From: Rossellomorea aquimaris
GTDB taxonomy: Bacteria > Bacillota > Bacilli > Bacillales > Bacillaceae_B
Reading direction: 5' to 3'
Assembly: GCF_003315075.1 (NCBI RefSeq)
Contig: NZ_QNRJ01000021.1
Span: 1 to 58,586, forward strand
Length of the DNA: 58,586 nucleotides
The notes beneath the pieces were generated by a model that saw only the letters and a list, made by a program, of their open reading frames with translations, did not search any database and was not told where the DNA came from. A program made the translations under genes and the position numbers. Shown piece by piece: positions 1 through 7,657 of the stretch; the first letter of the stretch is position 1, and the number at the start of each line of letters is the position of its first letter.

Positions 1-485
1 GCGTAGCGCGGTAGCCAAGGGACGAACGCGGGAACCCATGACATTTTTAAAAATACTAAAGTAACTAAATGCGACAACTATATTGACAAACACCGTAACT
101 AACAAGGGACGGCTGCAAAAGTAGTTGTCCTTTTTGGCTTTTACTATTGTAATTCGTCTATTTTCGTCGTCTCAATAATCAAATCGTGTAATCAATTAGA
201 TTTGAAAAAAGCCTTTGTATTTCCAATAAGTATGTGAACAAGATGTTGTTAGGCATGGAAGTTATAATGGGTACAAATGTAGTATTAAGACATTTAATGA
301 TTGTTCTTCTCAACAGCTTTTGAAATCGAAGAACAGTGAATAGTACAACTTTAGTTAAACATAAAATGGAACAAACCGTTGGAAAAGATGTTGCATCTTT
401 GTCTAAACATCAAGACGCACTTAAACGCAGTAAGGTATATTTGTGCTATATATAGACATATAAGGCTTTTATACATCATATAAAA
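1..485. other. gene-free left edge, possible mobile-element end
   Basis: No convincing coding sequence is present; the reading frames are short and lack ribosome sites. A stretch near 111-135 (GGGACGGCTGCAAAAGTAG) resembles the terminal sequence of IS1182-like insertion sequences, and the homology to kamA begins abruptly at about 486. I infer that an insertion or deletion here removed the front of kamA. No transposase fragment is readable, so the element assignment is weak. Confidence 0.3.
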
Positions 486-923
486 AACGCAGTCCCGACC
501 TTTGTGTTGGATGCCCCAGGTGGTGGAGGGAAAATTTCCCTGCAACCGAATTACCTTATTTCTCAAAGTGCTTCTAAAGTGGTCGTCCGTAATTTTGAAG
601 GAGTCATCTCCACCTATCCGGAACCGGAAGAATACGTAGCAGGCAGGGCAGATGATTACTTTAAAGAAGTGTATCATGATGAAGAGATTAAAGAGCCTAC
701 CATTGGAATTGCCGGCTTGATGAATCAAACCCATTCTTCACTCACCCCAAGTGGACTTAAGCGTTTGGAACGGCGAAAGGAATACCAGGAAAATCCGGAT
801 CATAATTCCCTTAAGGACTTTAGGGGGAAGAGAGATCAGCTTAAAGAAAAGAAGCATAAAGCGATGCTATCGAAAATGGAAAAAGATAAAAATGATGATA
901 AGGAAAAAACCATCAATGGATAA
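486..923 (+). pseudogene. kamA: lysine 2,3-aminomutase, 3' remnant
   Basis: The translation carries the C-terminal part of lysine 2,3-aminomutase (KamA/YodO): the segment VPTFVLDAPGGGGK followed by QPNYLISQS and the YPEPEEY motif, then a charged tail. The family is about 470 residues long and its radical-SAM Cys cluster lies in the missing N-terminal part; only about 145 residues remain. No ribosome site or start precedes the homologous region. The stop overlaps the start of yokU by 8 bases, as expected from the normal kamA-yokU arrangement. The product cannot be an active aminomutase. The tail is still an open frame, so the loss may be recent. Confidence 0.85.
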
Positions 924-1206
924 AAATAATGCAAAAGTGTGCGAATGGTGTGAAGAAGAGACAGCTCATGAGGAAAAAGCGAACGTGTATTGGGAGCTCC
1001 CTGATGGTTCAAGAGCGATTCAAATCTCGAATGTCCCCAGTATGAGCTGCAGTCATTGTGGAATGGAGTATCAGGAAGAAGCGGTCATCAATGAAATAGA
1101 AGACCAGCTTATGTTAATCGACACCAAATTAATCGATAAAGTGATCGCGTACACAGATTTAATGGAGCTTCCCCGGTTACTAAAGAAAAATTACTTTCGG
1201 TATTAA
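916..1206 (+). CDS. yokU: YokU family zinc-ribbon protein
   Basis: This 96-residue protein has a CEWC pair near residue 8 and a CSHCG pair near residue 43, which together look like a zinc ribbon of the YokU/YgiT type. The start ATG lies behind an AAGGA site inside the end of the kamA remnant; an upstream in-frame start would give an unrelated N terminus. In B. subtilis yokU sits next to kamA, as here. Its function is unknown. Translation may formerly have been coupled to kamA, so its expression may have changed after kamA was truncated. Confidence 0.85.
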   Translation: MDKNNAKVCEWCEEETAHEEKANVYWELPDGSRAIQISNVPSMSCSHCGMEYQEEAVINEIEDQLMLIDTKLIDKVIAYTDLMELPRLLKKNYFRY

Positions 1207-1312
1207 CCGTGGGTCATACAGGGGAAAAGTACTCACCTAAAGCAAAAGCTTTACGAATTCACCTTCTTCCGCTATCCTTTTAGAAAAGAAACAACAAGGG
1301 TAGGTGGAACAG

Positions 1313-1537
1313 GTGAGAAAATCCTTTTATCATTATTTAATGAAATACAGGCAGCCTACTGCCAAGGATGAATTAACTCATTTCGCAAATTCGGCTTATG
1401 ATGATCATAGCTTTCCTAAACAATCAAAGCAATACCATGAGATTAGTTCTTATCTTGAAATGAATGGTCATTATCTTGAAAGTATGTCCATTTTCGATAT
1501 GGCATGGGACGCCTATTTATTAGAAGAAAAAGTGTAA
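1313..1537 (+). CDS. yozE: YozE family SAM-like protein
   Basis: The 74-residue product matches the YozE family (YozE_SAM_like, formerly DUF1250): [11 protein letters not shown] at the N terminus, then [13 protein letters not shown] and YHEISSYLE. The family is a small helical bundle of unknown role. I chose the GTG at 1313 because AGGTGG lies five bases upstream; a GTG nine bases earlier is too close to any ribosome site and would add three unmatched residues. A strong terminator follows at 1567. The yokU-yozE-yodN order is that of B. subtilis. Confidence 0.87.
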   Translation: MRKSFYHYLMKYRQPTAKDELTHFANSAYDDHSFPKQSKQYHEISSYLEMNGHYLESMSIFDMAWDAYLLEEKV

Positions 1538-1566
1538 CTAGATAACCTTAAAGCCAATGAAGCCAA

Positions 1567-1607
1567 TGGACCGACATTTGTTCTAAACAAATGTCGGTCC
1601 ATTTTTA
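1567..1607 (+). terminator. rho-independent terminator after yozE
   Basis: A 16-bp perfect stem (TGGACCGACATTTGTT and its complement) with a four-base loop is followed by ATTTTT. Confidence 0.9.
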
Positions 1608-1682
1608 AAAAGGCTTTTCGTGTATACCGATATGCTTGTTGTTGCATATCATATAAAAAAGGCGATTAAGGGTGAGGGGAGA

Positions 1683-2342
1683 ATGAAAAAACGAAAAGAG
1701 CCTAGATTCAGAGTTGGAGAAACGGTAGTTGTAACAATTTATGGTACTGTCGGAAAAATTACCGATATTAAGAAACTCGATGGTGAGTTTTTATATGAGG
1801 TAAACGAAAGTGAAGGACTTTTCAAGGAGAAATCATTAGAATTGCTCGATTCTTATGATGGATACATTTTTGAACAGGAACAGATCGATATTGAATATAA
1901 ATTTCTATTCGGAGATCTTGTTATTGTCAAGGGGTATGAAGAGGATCTCTTTAAGGTGGTAGGATTCAGGACGGAAATATGGCGTTATAAGGACGATGCC
2001 TGGGAAGATGTTATTTATGAGTTAATGAGAATTACAGATGGTGAGTGGTTGGAAGCAGACGAAGATGAAATCACCTTAGTTGCAGATGAAGAGCAAGCAG
2101 AAGCCTTTATTAAGAAATACGGATTCGTATTTCCGCAGAAAAAAGAAGGCAAAATAAAATCCCTTCGTTCACCTGCTCACCCAAAGCCAAGTTGGATTGA
2201 TCAGCTTCTGGACCATTATAATGATTACAAAGCACTGTATCTTCTCTTTGAAGATACTAAATATAAGAATAAGATGGACTATGTGTTAGAACAATTGAAA
2301 ACTCATACAAACTCACAATCTATTGTTAAAGAGAAGGAATAA
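1683..2342 (+). CDS. yodN: YodN-like conserved protein
   Basis: A 219-residue acidic, soluble protein of unknown function. Its N-terminal third (MKKRKEPRFRVGETVVV, then YGTVGKITDI) looks like a small beta-barrel (KOW or SH3-like), and a second similar segment begins near residue 75 (FLFGDLVIVKG). The C-terminal part is helical. Position between yozE and yozD matches B. subtilis yodN, which is the main reason for the symbol. The start was taken at the ATG preceded by GAGGGGAGA; a longer frame beginning at 1620 has no ribosome site. Its 3' end overlaps the end of a small gene on the other strand. Confidence 0.65.
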   Translation: MKKRKEPRFRVGETVVVTIYGTVGKITDIKKLDGEFLYEVNESEGLFKEKSLELLDSYDGYIFEQEQIDIEYKFLFGDLVIVKGYEEDLFKVVGFRTEIWRYKDDAWEDVIYELMRITDGEWLEADEDEITLVADEEQAEAFIKKYGFVFPQKKEGKIKSLRSPAHPKPSWIDQLLDHYNDYKALYLLFEDTKYKNKMDYVLEQLKTHTNSQSIVKEKE

Positions 2343-2496
2343 GCCACATGATATACAGAAAAACCGGAACGCTTATGATTAAAAATGATAGCAATACAAC
2401 GCGAAGAATCCACTGCATTCCTGAAACAATCATTCCCTCACCATTTTCTAAATCTTTTAACATCATTTTCGTTTTTTGAGTAAATGTGTTTAACAT
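2326..2496 (-). CDS. small single-pass membrane protein
   Basis: This 56-residue reading frame begins MLNTFTQKTKMMLKDL and has one strongly hydrophobic segment, residues 30-51 (WILRVVLLSFLIISVPVFLY), ending MWLIPSL. An AAGGAG ribosome site stands seven bases before the ATG, which strongly favours a real gene. It converges on yodN and the two coding ends overlap by 17 bases. I do not recognise the family. The organisation (short charged head, one membrane helix, almost no tail) resembles small sporulation or membrane-regulator peptides. Confidence 0.6.
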   Translation of the reverse strand: MLNTFTQKTKMMLKDLENGEGMIVSGMQWILRVVLLSFLIISVPVFLYIMWLIPSL

Positions 2497-2619
2497 CGAA
2501 TCGCTCCTTATCTTTGATGATAAAGTCTATGCTTGTCTTTTACGTCTTATGAAAACTTTTTTCTCATAGCATAACTGGAAGCATTCTGTCATAAATTGAG
2601 AATCAAAGGGGGCGATCAC

Positions 2620-2796
2620 ATGCGGGAGATAGAAGTCTTTATCGACACAGAGGAAATTGCCGAGTTCTTCATGAAAGAACTCGTTCAAAGAGGATTTGTA
2701 CCGTCAGAAGATGAGCTGGAAGAAATAGCGGATATCACATTCGAGTATCTGATTGCCAAATGTATTATTGATGAAGAATGGGAAGAAGATGTATAG
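2620..2796 (+). CDS. yozD: YozD-like protein
   Basis: A 58-residue, strongly acidic protein beginning MREIEVFIDTEEIAEFFMKE and ending CIIDEEWEEDV, which matches the YozD-like family. Function is unknown. The ATG follows AAAGGGGG by eight bases; an earlier in-frame start at 2596 lacks a site. It stands alone here, between the minus-strand small membrane gene and the convergent yppC-type gene. In B. subtilis yozD lies next to yodN, so the order is kept. Confidence 0.8.
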   Translation: MREIEVFIDTEEIAEFFMKELVQRGFVPSEDELEEIADITFEYLIAKCIIDEEWEEDV

Positions 2797-2854
2797 GATC
2801 TTTTCAACCATCGAAATGAAAGTCACATCGTAAGGAATGTCTTTTCACATAATG

Positions 2855-2931
2855 GGGATTAACTCTTAAGTGTCTGTCATGTTTTTTGGATTCCAGAAAA
2901 ACATGGCGGCACTTTATTTTGAGTTAATCCC
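2855..2931. repeat. nested inverted repeat between convergent genes
   Basis: Outer arms GGGATTAACTC and GAGTTAATCCC (11 bp, perfect) enclose GTG/CAC and an inner stem CATGTTTTT/AAAAACATG (9 bp). The right outer arm covers the stop codon of the minus-strand yppC-type gene. It may act as a bidirectional terminator, but neither side has a clean T run. Confidence 0.6.
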
Positions 2932-4033
2932 TCTTTAGATTCACAAGAAATGAGGTAAATGCTTTCCACTTTTTGGTCATAGAAAAACGATCAGGTACCA
3001 TCATCGTCATAAGAGGTGCCATCACTTCGATCGGCCGGTCAGTAAACCAGTCAGAATAAGAGAGTGTGAAAGAAGGCATGTTATCCCAAACAGAACATAA
3101 AGTGGGACTATATAGACGAGTTTTTTTATTTTCCTTCGAATAAATGTGAGGCCAGTAATCCGCTCTCGATCCGCTGTGGCAATGGTGAATCGCAAATGAG
3201 TATGCAGTAGGAAAGACAGAGTGATGAAATAAAATTCCGTATAACCTCTTGCCTAACAGAATTCTGCGCTTAACCTGTTCAAAGTGAGAGACTGAAAGAC
3301 CGGCTAGAGAGAAGGGGGATTGTTTTCCATATGGGAAGAGAATAGAAGTGAATTCTAAACGATCCTGCAACAGGAAAAGCCATTCATCCACTCCAATTGG
3401 TTTCTTCATACCTGTTAATATTCTCTTTTGAATCATATGCTGTTCATTCATGATGAGCCCTATAGTTAAAACTTGTTTATTACCCGTTATAAGAAAGTCC
3501 TTCCATATACATTTCATGAACATGGAAACGTTGAATTTTTTTAGAAGATGAAAAGAAGAATGCCCCGTTCTTTTCCAATGTTCATATAGTAATAGTTGAG
3601 GATACGCATCTTGGAAAATGGCTGCGTTACACAACTCGAGAAATGAGAAAAACGCATTTTGCCCTTTTTTGGACAAGACGAGTGAAATCAGGTTATTTCG
3701 AATGTCAGTCATATGATAGCCAGCATTCCTGGAAACCATATGAGCAAGAAACGACCAGTGGATTTCAGGGTGTTTCTTGAAAAAATCAATGTAACATGCA
3801 GTTCTTGTTACGTTATTGAGATTAGCATCCTTTACTTTCCTGACAATCCGTTCATACAGTTGAAGATCCTCTTGGAAATAAACTATCGGAGCAGGCTCTT
3901 GGATTGCTTGATTATAAAGCTCACCAATAGATTCCTCTTTAAGGAGCGGCCTCGTATGGTCATTGTTCCCAGGCTTGATAAGGTTTAAAAACTTCTGAAA
4001 CGGTGAATAGATCAAGGGATCACGCTCCCACAA
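2924..4033 (-). CDS. DUF2515 family protein (YppC-like)
   Basis: A 369-residue, mostly soluble protein recognised as the DUF2515/YppC family from segments such as CYIDFFKKHPEIHWSFLAHM, MVSRNAGYHMTD and LLYEHW. No catalytic motif is evident and the function is unknown. The start is uncertain: the TTG at 4033 has no ribosome site, whereas the in-frame TTG at 4015 has GGGAG nine bases upstream. In B. subtilis yppC is next to recU; here it is inserted within the yod block, so the location is not conserved. It is divergent from the kinase operon that follows. Confidence 0.8.
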   Translation of the reverse strand: MWERDPLIYSPFQKFLNLIKPGNNDHTRPLLKEESIGELYNQAIQEPAPIVYFQEDLQLYERIVRKVKDANLNNVTRTACYIDFFKKHPEIHWSFLAHMVSRNAGYHMTDIRNNLISLVLSKKGQNAFFSFLELCNAAIFQDAYPQLLLYEHWKRTGHSSFHLLKKFNVSMFMKCIWKDFLITGNKQVLTIGLIMNEQHMIQKRILTGMKKPIGVDEWLFLLQDRLEFTSILFPYGKQSPFSLAGLSVSHFEQVKRRILLGKRLYGILFHHSVFPTAYSFAIHHCHSGSRADYWPHIYSKENKKTRLYSPTLCSVWDNMPSFTLSYSDWFTDRPIEVMAPLMTMMVPDRFSMTKKWKAFTSFLVNLKRD

Positions 4034-4120
4034 GATATTTTTTTTTGTTTGAAACTAATTTCAAAATGAGACGTATATAGTAATACAAGTGGAATAGAAA
4101 CATTTTGGGGAGGTTTGCTT

Positions 4121-4285
4121 ATGTTAAAGAAAATAATCAAAAGTCTGTTAGGTTCGAAACGTCATGGATACAGCTCCAGTGATGCGTGGAGAAAGCATAA
4201 ATCACCTAAACATAAACATTTTGGACATCAGCATTATAAGAAGCATAAGAGTAAAAGCTTTTTTTCCAGCTTTTATAGCAGCTGA
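4121..4285 (+). CDS. His/Lys-rich small basic peptide
   Basis: This 54-residue frame begins MLKKIIKSLLGSKRHGYSSS and is rich in His, Lys and Ser, with a block HKSPKHKHFGHQHYKKHK and a SFFSSFYSS end. GGGGAGG lies upstream of the ATG, so it is probably translated. It precedes the kinase gene by 21 bases and appears to be the first gene of a three-gene operon ending in spo0M. The composition resembles small spore-coat or metal-binding peptides and contains many Ser residues that a kinase could modify; both ideas are inference. I do not recognise the family. Confidence 0.65.
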   Translation: MLKKIIKSLLGSKRHGYSSSDAWRKHKSPKHKHFGHQHYKKHKSKSFFSSFYSS

Positions 4286-4306
4286 TGGAATGAAGGGAAA
4301 TGGGAT

Positions 4307-5110
4307 ATGCCACTCACGCTTTTTCGCAGACTGATCGATGGCTTTGAACAGACGTGGAAACCGGGGGAAAACATCAATGGCTACCATATCATCCGACTAG
4401 TTGGAAAAGGAAGCTATGGTACAACTTACTCGGTCATCGACCACTCGAGTGGAAAAGAAGCCATATTAAAAAGAATTCGCCCTTACAAAAAGTTATTTTC
4501 TAATCACGTCCAATATGTTCAAAATGAAATGAATGCACTACAAACTTTATCTCATCCTCAGTTTCCATCCGTTTATACAGCAGGTAAGTATAAGAAGACT
4601 CCTTATTTCGTTATGGAAAAAATGGAGGGTCAAACATTTGAGGAGTTAATTTTTCAGGAAGGAAAAACATACTCAGAGGGAGAATCACTAAAGTTAGGTG
4701 TACAATTGGTTATCCTCGTTCAATGGATCCATGAAAATGGATTCGTTCACAGAGACTTAAGAATCCCTAATATTCTACTGGATCATGGATTGCTTCAAAT
4801 AATAGACTTTGGCCTTGCTTGTGAAATGAATGCAACACGAGAGACTATCCCAGGGAAACTGAAGGATTATATGAGGGATAAATCCAAGAAAAGTGATTTC
4901 TACGCAATCGGGCATTTTCTGTTATTTTTATTGTATTCTTCTTATGAACCGACGATGAAAAAGGAGAGAAGCTGGGAAGAAGAACTTGCCATTCATCATG
5001 ATACCAGGATGGTGATCAGAAGACTTCTGCAGATTGATTCAGGGTTTAGTGACTCTGAAGAGATTCTGGGGGAATTATACCGGGTGATTGACACATTACA
5101 AGAACGATAA
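4307..5110 (+). CDS. serine/threonine protein kinase, PrkD/YbdM-like
   Basis: A 267-residue Hanks-type kinase with no transmembrane or extracellular part, so cytosolic. Visible motifs are the glycine loop GKGSYG (about residue 34), the ATP lysine in AILKRI (about 53), the hinge region FVMEKMEG, the catalytic loop HRDLRIPN (about 151) and IIDFGLA (about 166). The usual catalytic-loop Lys two positions after the Asp is Arg here. Size and domain layout match B. subtilis YbdM (PrkD) rather than PrkC, which carries PASTA domains. It is followed by spo0M after 17 bases, which suggests that kinase and Spo0M are co-expressed. Confidence 0.85.
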   Translation: MPLTLFRRLIDGFEQTWKPGENINGYHIIRLVGKGSYGTTYSVIDHSSGKEAILKRIRPYKKLFSNHVQYVQNEMNALQTLSHPQFPSVYTAGKYKKTPYFVMEKMEGQTFEELIFQEGKTYSEGESLKLGVQLVILVQWIHENGFVHRDLRIPNILLDHGLLQIIDFGLACEMNATRETIPGKLKDYMRDKSKKSDFYAIGHFLLFLLYSSYEPTMKKERSWEEELAIHHDTRMVIRRLLQIDSGFSDSEEILGELYRVIDTLQER

Positions 5111-5127
5111 TCGAGGAGGAAAATCAT

Positions 5128-5898
5128 ATGTCTTTTTTTAACAAAGTGTTTGCTTCAATAGGAATCGGAGCGGCTACAGTAGATACAAAATTAGAAAAAT
5201 CAAGCTACCAGGCAGGGGAAACAGCAAAGGGGATAGTAGAAATTACGGGAGGAAGCGCAGATCAAAACATCGATTCTATCTATTTAACTCTCTTTACTAC
5301 ATATATTCGTGAATCAGATGACAAAAAGTATACTGATTATGCTCCCATTCAAAAAGTGCAAATATCCGAGCCGTTTACCATCGGTGAAAATGAAAAGAAA
5401 GAGTTTCCTTTTACCTTTACCTTACCATTTGAAACTCCAATCACATATGGAAATACAAGGGTGTGGGTAGCCACTGGCTTGGATATTAAAAATGCAGTTG
5501 ATCCTAAAGACAAAGATTATATTGAAATCGTTCCGAATGGATTGACGAATGCGGTGCTCACATCTGTTCAGGAACTGGGCTTCAGGATTCGCAAGGTAGA
5601 ATGTGAGCAGGCACCACGCCGCTACAGAGGTCGCTATCCATTCATACAAGAATTCGAATTCGTTCCGGTCAATGGTCCATATCAACGAAAATTGGATGAA
5701 CTTGAAGTGATGTTCCTAAATCAATCTGAAGAACAAGTGGATCTGCTTCTGGAAGTGGATCGACGGGCAAGAGGGTTAGGTGGATTTTTAGCAGAAGCTC
5801 TTGAAATGGACGAATCCATGGTTAGACTAACCATTAGAACGTCAGATATCCCTCATCTTTCATCAAAACTGCAAGGTGTGATTAATAAATTCACTTAA
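5128..5898 (+). CDS. spo0M: sporulation-control protein Spo0M
   Basis: The 256-residue product matches Spo0M, an arrestin-like cytoplasmic protein that affects entry into sporulation and cell division. It begins MSFFNKVFASIGIGAATVDT, continues with the beta-rich arrestin N domain (YQAGETAKGIVEI) and the FPFTFTLP strand, and ends with the conserved C-terminal part. Length is usual for the family. A GAGGAGG site precedes the ATG. It is the last gene of the peptide-kinase-Spo0M operon; in B. subtilis spo0M is a lone gene elsewhere. Confidence 0.93.
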   Translation: MSFFNKVFASIGIGAATVDTKLEKSSYQAGETAKGIVEITGGSADQNIDSIYLTLFTTYIRESDDKKYTDYAPIQKVQISEPFTIGENEKKEFPFTFTLPFETPITYGNTRVWVATGLDIKNAVDPKDKDYIEIVPNGLTNAVLTSVQELGFRIRKVECEQAPRRYRGRYPFIQEFEFVPVNGPYQRKLDELEVMFLNQSEEQVDLLLEVDRRARGLGGFLAEALEMDESMVRLTIRTSDIPHLSSKLQGVINKFT

Positions 5899-5994
5899 TG
5901 AAGCAATTCGACAAAGATTCCTATGTTTCCATGAAGGATTCGACAAGGTCTATGTGTAATAGTATGAGTACAACATAATGACGGAGGGGTACTC

Positions 5995-6315
5995 ATGCCT
6001 TTACTTGAAAAAATCATTCGTCCCAAGCTTTTGAGATCGACCTATGACATGACCATTTTCCAAACTCCAAAGTATGGAGAGGATAAAGGCTATGAAGAGG
6101 TATATCGAATCTCGGTTGAAGCAAATAATCATGAAGAAGCCCTGTATAAAACGTTCAGAACATTTAACGTACCAGATTTGGTTCCTAAAGATTATCAGGG
6201 CCGATACATTGCTACACGTGATATTATCTTTATTGACGAGGGGCGGAGAGGTCATTATTATTACCGTCTTCAGCCTAATGGATGGAAAAGAGTGAACCGG
6301 ATCTTGATTCATTAA
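5995..6315 (+). CDS. yodL: YodL family protein
   Basis: A 106-residue protein with the YodL signature: LLEKIIRPKLLRSTYDMTIF at the start, FQTPKYG, and the C-terminal FIDEGRRGHYYYR and GWKRVNR. In B. subtilis YodL is a sporulation-induced protein whose overproduction disturbs cell shape through MreB and Mbl. The ATG follows GGAGGGGT. The gene lies between spo0M and deoD here; in B. subtilis yodL neighbours deoD too. A terminator follows directly, so it is a single-gene unit. Confidence 0.8.
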   Translation: MPLLEKIIRPKLLRSTYDMTIFQTPKYGEDKGYEEVYRISVEANNHEEALYKTFRTFNVPDLVPKDYQGRYIATRDIIFIDEGRRGHYYYRLQPNGWKRVNRILIH

Positions 6316-6336
6316 ATAGGGAACAACGAAAAGTAA

Positions 6337-6381
6337 AAGGAAAGAATCTTCCTCAAGGTAAGATTCTTTCCTTTATTTTAT
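6337..6381 (+). terminator. terminator after yodL
   Basis: The stem GGAAAGAATCTT/AAGATTCTTTCC with a short loop is followed by TTTATTTTATT. It also stands at the 3' side of the small minus-strand genes. Confidence 0.8.
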
Positions 6382-6390
6382 TGGAATTCC

Positions 6391-6534
6391 TTATATGTGA
6401 TTACCCGGACCGTTTTTTCGGTTCTGAGCTGAATTTTCCTTCGCATGTGCATTGTGCTCTGCTTCCAGGGCTTCTTTTGGAATATGGTTATTTTTCTTAG
6501 GAGCATTGATTCTGTTTCTGTGTTTTTTACCCAT
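6391..6534 (-). CDS. tiny hydrophilic protein, 47 aa
   Basis: The frame begins MGKKHRNRINAPKKNNHIPK and ends NRKNGPGNHI; it is very polar, rich in Asn, Lys and His, with no hydrophobic segment. GGGGAGG lies nine bases before the ATG. It follows a second tiny gene by 17 bases on the same strand, and its ribosome site fills that gap. The composition is like small acid-soluble spore proteins, but I cannot assign it to a named family. Confidence 0.65.
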   Translation of the reverse strand: MGKKHRNRINAPKKNNHIPKEALEAEHNAHAKENSAQNRKNGPGNHI

Positions 6535-6551
6535 AGCAATCTTCCTCCCCG

Positions 6552-6674
6552 TTATGATTTAAGTCTTTCAGTTCTTGAAGAGTTAGGTTGTGTCCCGGAT
6601 CGGGTAGAAGGGTTTGTTTCATTTGCATGCTGTACTGCTTGCTTCAATTTCTTACTCATTTTTTCTTTAGCCAT
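6552..6674 (-). CDS. tiny hydrophilic protein, 40 aa
   Basis: The frame begins MAKEKMSKKLKQAVQHANET and ends SSRTERLKS: a short amphipathic helix followed by a Ser/Thr/Asn-rich tail. An AAGGAGGG ribosome site stands seven bases upstream. It is the first gene of a two-gene unit and is divergent from deoD. Function unknown; a role in spores is only suggested by composition. Confidence 0.6.
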   Translation of the reverse strand: MAKEKMSKKLKQAVQHANETNPSTRSGTQPNSSRTERLKS

Positions 6675-6804
6675 GTGAATCCCTCCTTCTGTCGTTAGTT
6701 TGACCCCATGCACTGCTTTCTATCCTTCCATTTTCAAGCGTTGCATAAGAAATAAAAAAGGATTACAATGGTGTTTCAATAGACTTGTTAGGAGGAAAAG
6801 TAAA

Positions 6805-7509
6805 TTGAGTATACATATTAATGCAAAAGAAAATGAAATAGCAGAAACGGTTTTATTACCAGGAGATCCACTAAGAGCCAAGTACATTGCAGAAACATTT
6901 CTGGAAAACCCGACATGTTATAATGAGGTTCGTAATATGTTTGGGTACACAGGGACATATAAAGGGAAAAGAATTTCGGTTCAAGGAACAGGCATGGGCG
7001 TACCTTCCATTTCCATTTATATCAACGAATTGATGCAAAGCTATAACGTACAAAACCTGATCCGTGTCGGTACTTGTGGAGCTATCCAAAAGGATGTTAA
7101 AGTTCGTGACGTCATTCTGGCTATGACCTCATCAACTGATTCTCAAATGAACCGATTAACGTTTAACGGGATTGACTATGCTCCGACAGCTAACTTTGAT
7201 CTGCTTAAACGTGCTTATGATGCCGGTGTGGAAAAAGGCCTTAACTTAAAGGTCGGAAATGTATTTACTGCCGACATGTTCTACAATGACAATGCAGAGC
7301 ACGAAAAATGGGCTCAATACGGTATTCTGGCCATTGAAATGGAAACGTCTGCTCTATATACATTAGCTTCGAAATATGGACGCAATGCATTATCTGTACT
7401 TACAGTGAGTGACCATATCTTAACAGGTGAAGAAACGACAGCAGATGAGCGTCAAACAACATTCAATGAAATGATCGAAGTTGCATTGGAAGCTGCTATT
7501 CAAGAATAG
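6805..7509 (+). CDS. deoD: purine-nucleoside phosphorylase DeoD
   Basis: A 234-residue trimeric/hexameric-type purine nucleoside phosphorylase, which splits purine (deoxy)nucleosides with phosphate to give the base and (deoxy)ribose-1-phosphate in the cytosol. Diagnostic parts are [19 protein letters not shown], the GTGMGVPS phosphate loop, GTCGAI, and EMETSALY near the C terminus. The TTG at 6805 is chosen because TTAGGAGG lies upstream and the resulting N terminus ([16 protein letters not shown]) fits the family; a longer frame from 6700 does not. A terminator follows. Confidence 0.96.
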   Translation: MSIHINAKENEIAETVLLPGDPLRAKYIAETFLENPTCYNEVRNMFGYTGTYKGKRISVQGTGMGVPSISIYINELMQSYNVQNLIRVGTCGAIQKDVKVRDVILAMTSSTDSQMNRLTFNGIDYAPTANFDLLKRAYDAGVEKGLNLKVGNVFTADMFYNDNAEHEKWAQYGILAIEMETSALYTLASKYGRNALSVLTVSDHILTGEETTADERQTTFNEMIEVALEAAIQE

Positions 7510-7528
7510 ATTCAACTATTATTAAAAG

Positions 7529-7572
7529 AAACTGCTTACATTCCCATTTCCGGGTTTATAGGCAGTTTTTCA
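7529..7572 (+). terminator. terminator after deoD
   Basis: AAACTGC pairs with GCAGTTT across an inner CCCATTTCCGGG segment, followed by a T run. Confidence 0.75.
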
Positions 7573-7657
7573 TTTTGTGAAGTTTGTCCTGCTTACAGAA
7601 ATCTGATTACATGATAAGATGAAGGATGGAACCATTTTAGAGAAACTAGGTGAAAGT

